The position numbers and the translations under genes were made by a program. A stretch of 6,315 nucleotides of DNA from positions 1 through 6,315 of the forward strand of contig CALGUJ010000270.1 in assembly GCA_937902055.1 (NCBI GenBank), in the 5' to 3' direction. Source of the stretch: an uncultured Pelolinea sp. Lineage in GTDB: Bacteria; Chloroflexota; Anaerolineae; Anaerolineales; Anaerolineaceae. Positions 4,692 through 6,315 of this stretch are shown here, piece by piece; the stretch's first letter is position 1, and the number at the start of each line of letters is the position of its first letter. Under the pieces are notes generated by a model. The model saw nothing but the letters and a program-made list of their open reading frames with translations, did no database searches and was not told the origin of the DNA.

Positions 4692-5735
4692 TTATAATTC
4701 CACAACCGCTTTCAGGTTTTCAGGATTATCCGGGTCCAAACCCCTGGCAAGGCTGCGTTCATATGCAATCATTTGCAGCAAAGGAAGATACATTGGGTAA
4801 CGCCATGCCGATGGGACATCCATCCCAATGTTGAATGCATGATCGGCGAATGAAGGGGCCGTTTCGTATGTCCCGACAGCCAGGGTTTGTCCGCCCAATG
4901 CCTTCATGTCGTGCATGACAGGATATTCAAACTCCATTAATCGCGGATTATTGAAACCAACTACCAGCGCGCTTTCGTTGACCAGTGACATGGGCCCATG
5001 GCGGAATTCAAGAAAATGGAACGCTTCTGAATGGCTCAAGGACATCTCTTTGATCTTGAGCATAATCTCCTGGGATAACCCAAAGAGCGGTCCGTTCCCA
5101 AGAAAGAAAAACTTTGAAAGTCTCTCATCGCTGCCGATTTGCTGCGCTGTGGATTGGTATTTCTCAACCATTTGCCGGCTGGATTGGCCAATTTGCTCAA
5201 CTAAGGAATCTTCAATATTTCTCTCTGACAAAAAGATGATCGGCCACATCATATTGGTGAACGAACGGGTTTGAGCAATGCTTTGTTCTTTCCCCGCTGT
5301 TGTAACGAACGCCGTGCTGACCATTTTTGCCAGGGGGCTGTCTTCGTAACAGGTGATGGCGATCGCGTCGCCCTTATTCATATCTTTATAAGCCTCGATC
5401 GCATGCAGCGTTTCGGTTGTCAGCCCCGATCGCGATACAGCTATCAACAGGGTGTTGCGATGCGGTTTCAACCAGCTTTCCCCCGAATACCAAATTTCCG
5501 AACTCGGCAAAGCCGCGCACGCAACCCCTGTCTTTTCCTGAAGAAAACGGGAAGCCCAGATTGAAAAATAATAGGTTGATCCGCATCCGGTGACAATGAC
5601 CTGGTCGTAATTCTGCAAAATCGGCAGTTTACCGGTCCAATCGCGTTTGAGATATTTTAGCGTCTCCATCCAGGTGGCGGGTTGAGATTGAATTTCCTGC
5701 TGTGTGAACTTGCCTTTATCTTGCTGCATAACCAT
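4692..5735 (-). CDS. Double-SIS aminosugar-phosphate isomerase/deaminase (AgaS/GlmS-isomerase-like)
   Basis: A 347-residue protein with two SIS domains. The first carries VTGCGSTYY (48-56) and the phosphate-binding loop SRSGLTTE (101-108). The second carries LGNGPLFGLSQE (212-223). The stretch KEMSLSHSEAFHFLEFRHGP aligns with the GlmS isomerase site; Glu230 and His246 correspond in spacing to catalytic Glu488 and His504 of E. coli GlmS. The C-terminal NLKAVVEL places Lys342 near the GlmS catalytic lysine. The N-terminal TQQEIQSQPATW resembles AgaS. There is no glutaminase domain, so it does not make glucosamine-6-P from glutamine. It likely deaminates or isomerises hexosamine-6-P to fructose- or tagatose-6-P (AgaS or NagB-II role), consistent with the deacetylase in the operon. 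Start: GAGGAG is 3 nt from the ATG at 5735 and 9 nt from a second ATG at 5729; the second may be the real one. A FrlB-like deglycase is a less likely alternative. Confidence 0.9.
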   Translation of the reverse strand: MVMQQDKGKFTQQEIQSQPATWMETLKYLKRDWTGKLPILQNYDQVIVTGCGSTYYFSIWASRFLQEKTGVACAALPSSEIWYSGESWLKPHRNTLLIAVSRSGLTTETLHAIEAYKDMNKGDAIAITCYEDSPLAKMVSTAFVTTAGKEQSIAQTRSFTNMMWPIIFLSERNIEDSLVEQIGQSSRQMVEKYQSTAQQIGSDERLSKFFFLGNGPLFGLSQEIMLKIKEMSLSHSEAFHFLEFRHGPMSLVNESALVVGFNNPRLMEFEYPVMHDMKALGGQTLAVGTYETAPSFADHAFNIGMDVPSAWRYPMYLPLLQMIAYERSLARGLDPDNPENLKAVVEL

Positions 5736-5749
5736 ACTCTCCTCAATAA

Positions 5750-6315
5750 TTAAACTTGGATGACTTCCACACCCTGATCTCTTATTCCTTGCACCATCTC
5801 CTCGCGCGCATCCACCGTAGTGATGATCGTGGTCGCGTCGGTCACCGGTGCGGTTTTGCTGGTAGACACATGGCCAATTTTGGTATGGTCAGCCACAACA
5901 ATGACCGTATCGCTGATGCCCAAAATCTTTCGATCGGTCATCAATTCCTGCGGGTCTTCATTGGTCAAACCGAAGTGCGGATGAACACCGCGCATTCCTA
6001 CGATGACTTTATCGACGCGCAAGTCCTCGATCACCCTCTCCGCGAAATGGCCGATCATGGATTGCTCGGCTCTTCTAAGAAATCCCCCGATGGCAATGAT
6101 CTGCATTTTCGCGTCCGTTCCCAACTCATTGATCACCGTTATGGCATTGGTCAGAATCGTGATGTCGTCCCGGTCGTGCAACTCGCGGGCAACGTAGAGC
6201 GTAGTCGTTCCGGATCCCAAAAAGATCACTTCCTTTTCCTGAATCAGCGGGACCAAAGCCTTGGCGATCCTGATTTTTTCCTCCTTCATCAAATCCATCC
6301 GTTTGATTGTGGGCA
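5750..6315 (-). CDS. DeoR-family transcriptional repressor, C-terminal part (N-terminus beyond right edge)
   Basis: The effector-binding DeoRC domain of a DeoR/GlpR-type regulator. The frame stays open from the first in-window ATG (6298) to the window edge, adding PTIKR, so that ATG is internal. A full family member has about 250 residues with an N-terminal helix-turn-helix outside the window. Numbering from the 6298 ATG, visible motifs are IFLGSGTTTLYVAREL (25-40), LTNAITVINEL (49-59), AIGGFLRRAEQSMIG (69-83), VDKVIVGMRGVHPHFGLTN (95-113) and the late signature VVADHTKIG (134-142). These form the phosphosugar-binding, ribose-isomerase-like fold of the family. Its 14-bp spacing to the isomerase gene places it in the operon. 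By family precedent it should repress this operon and be released by a phosphorylated sugar intermediate. The operon promoter and operator are not in the window. Confidence 0.93.
   Translation of the reverse strand, partial: PTIKRMDLMKEEKIRIAKALVPLIQEKEVIFLGSGTTTLYVARELHDRDDITILTNAITVINELGTDAKMQIIAIGGFLRRAEQSMIGHFAERVIEDLRVDKVIVGMRGVHPHFGLTNEDPQELMTDRKILGISDTVIVVADHTKIGHVSTSKTAPVTDATTIITTVDAREEMVQGIRDQGVEVIQV

Noticed and set aside
6296..6298. ATG at 6298 as the true start of the DeoR regulator
   Set aside because: The frame is open to the window edge and the DNA-binding half of the family is missing, so this is an internal methionine.

Overview
The window is one leftward (minus-strand) block of bacterial genes. 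The likely host is a mid-GC bacterium with strong Shine-Dalgarno (SD) sites. The lipoprotein at the left edge (lipobox LGAC followed by an Ala/Glu/Pro-rich linker) resembles lipoproteins of Chloroflexota, class Anaerolineae. A Firmicutes-like host cannot be excluded, and no taxonomic marker is present.

Read in the direction of transcription, right to left, the window starts inside a DeoR-family sugar-phosphate-responsive repressor whose N-terminal DNA-binding part lies beyond the right edge. It continues with a two-SIS-domain aminosugar-phosphate isomerase/deaminase of the AgaS/GlmS-isomerase type. Next come a three-gene PTS permease of the L-ascorbate (Ula/Sga) family (IIA, IIB, IIC), an N-acetylhexosamine-6-phosphate deacetylase (NagA/AgaA), and a single-SIS-domain protein of the uncharacterised UPF0309 family. 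Spacers are 7-72 bp and no intrinsic terminator was seen between the genes, so they look like one operon.

A coherent inferred route is as follows. The PTS imports and phosphorylates an N-acetylated hexosamine or a related sugar, NagA removes the acetyl group, and the AgaS-like enzyme converts the hexosamine phosphate to a ketose phosphate. UPF0309 does an unassigned sugar-phosphate step, and DeoR represses until a phosphorylated intermediate accumulates. The odd element is the transporter, whose family is best known for L-ascorbate rather than aminosugars.

Left of the operon is a 404-bp non-coding gap (170-573) that is unusually rich in signals, all on the minus strand. It holds a near-perfect sigma70-type promoter with upstream A-tracts, then about 150 nt that fold into a nested rod with a possible pseudoknot, then a strong intrinsic terminator. 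An 8-nt segment of the rod can pair with the 5' arm of the terminator, as in an attenuator or riboswitch. Beyond the terminator lies an AT-rich 112-bp segment bounded by perfect 11-bp inverted repeats, containing a 10-codon ORF with a strong SD. Last comes the start of the lipoprotein gene, which leaves the window. This promoter-RNA-terminator module is the best candidate for something undescribed here.
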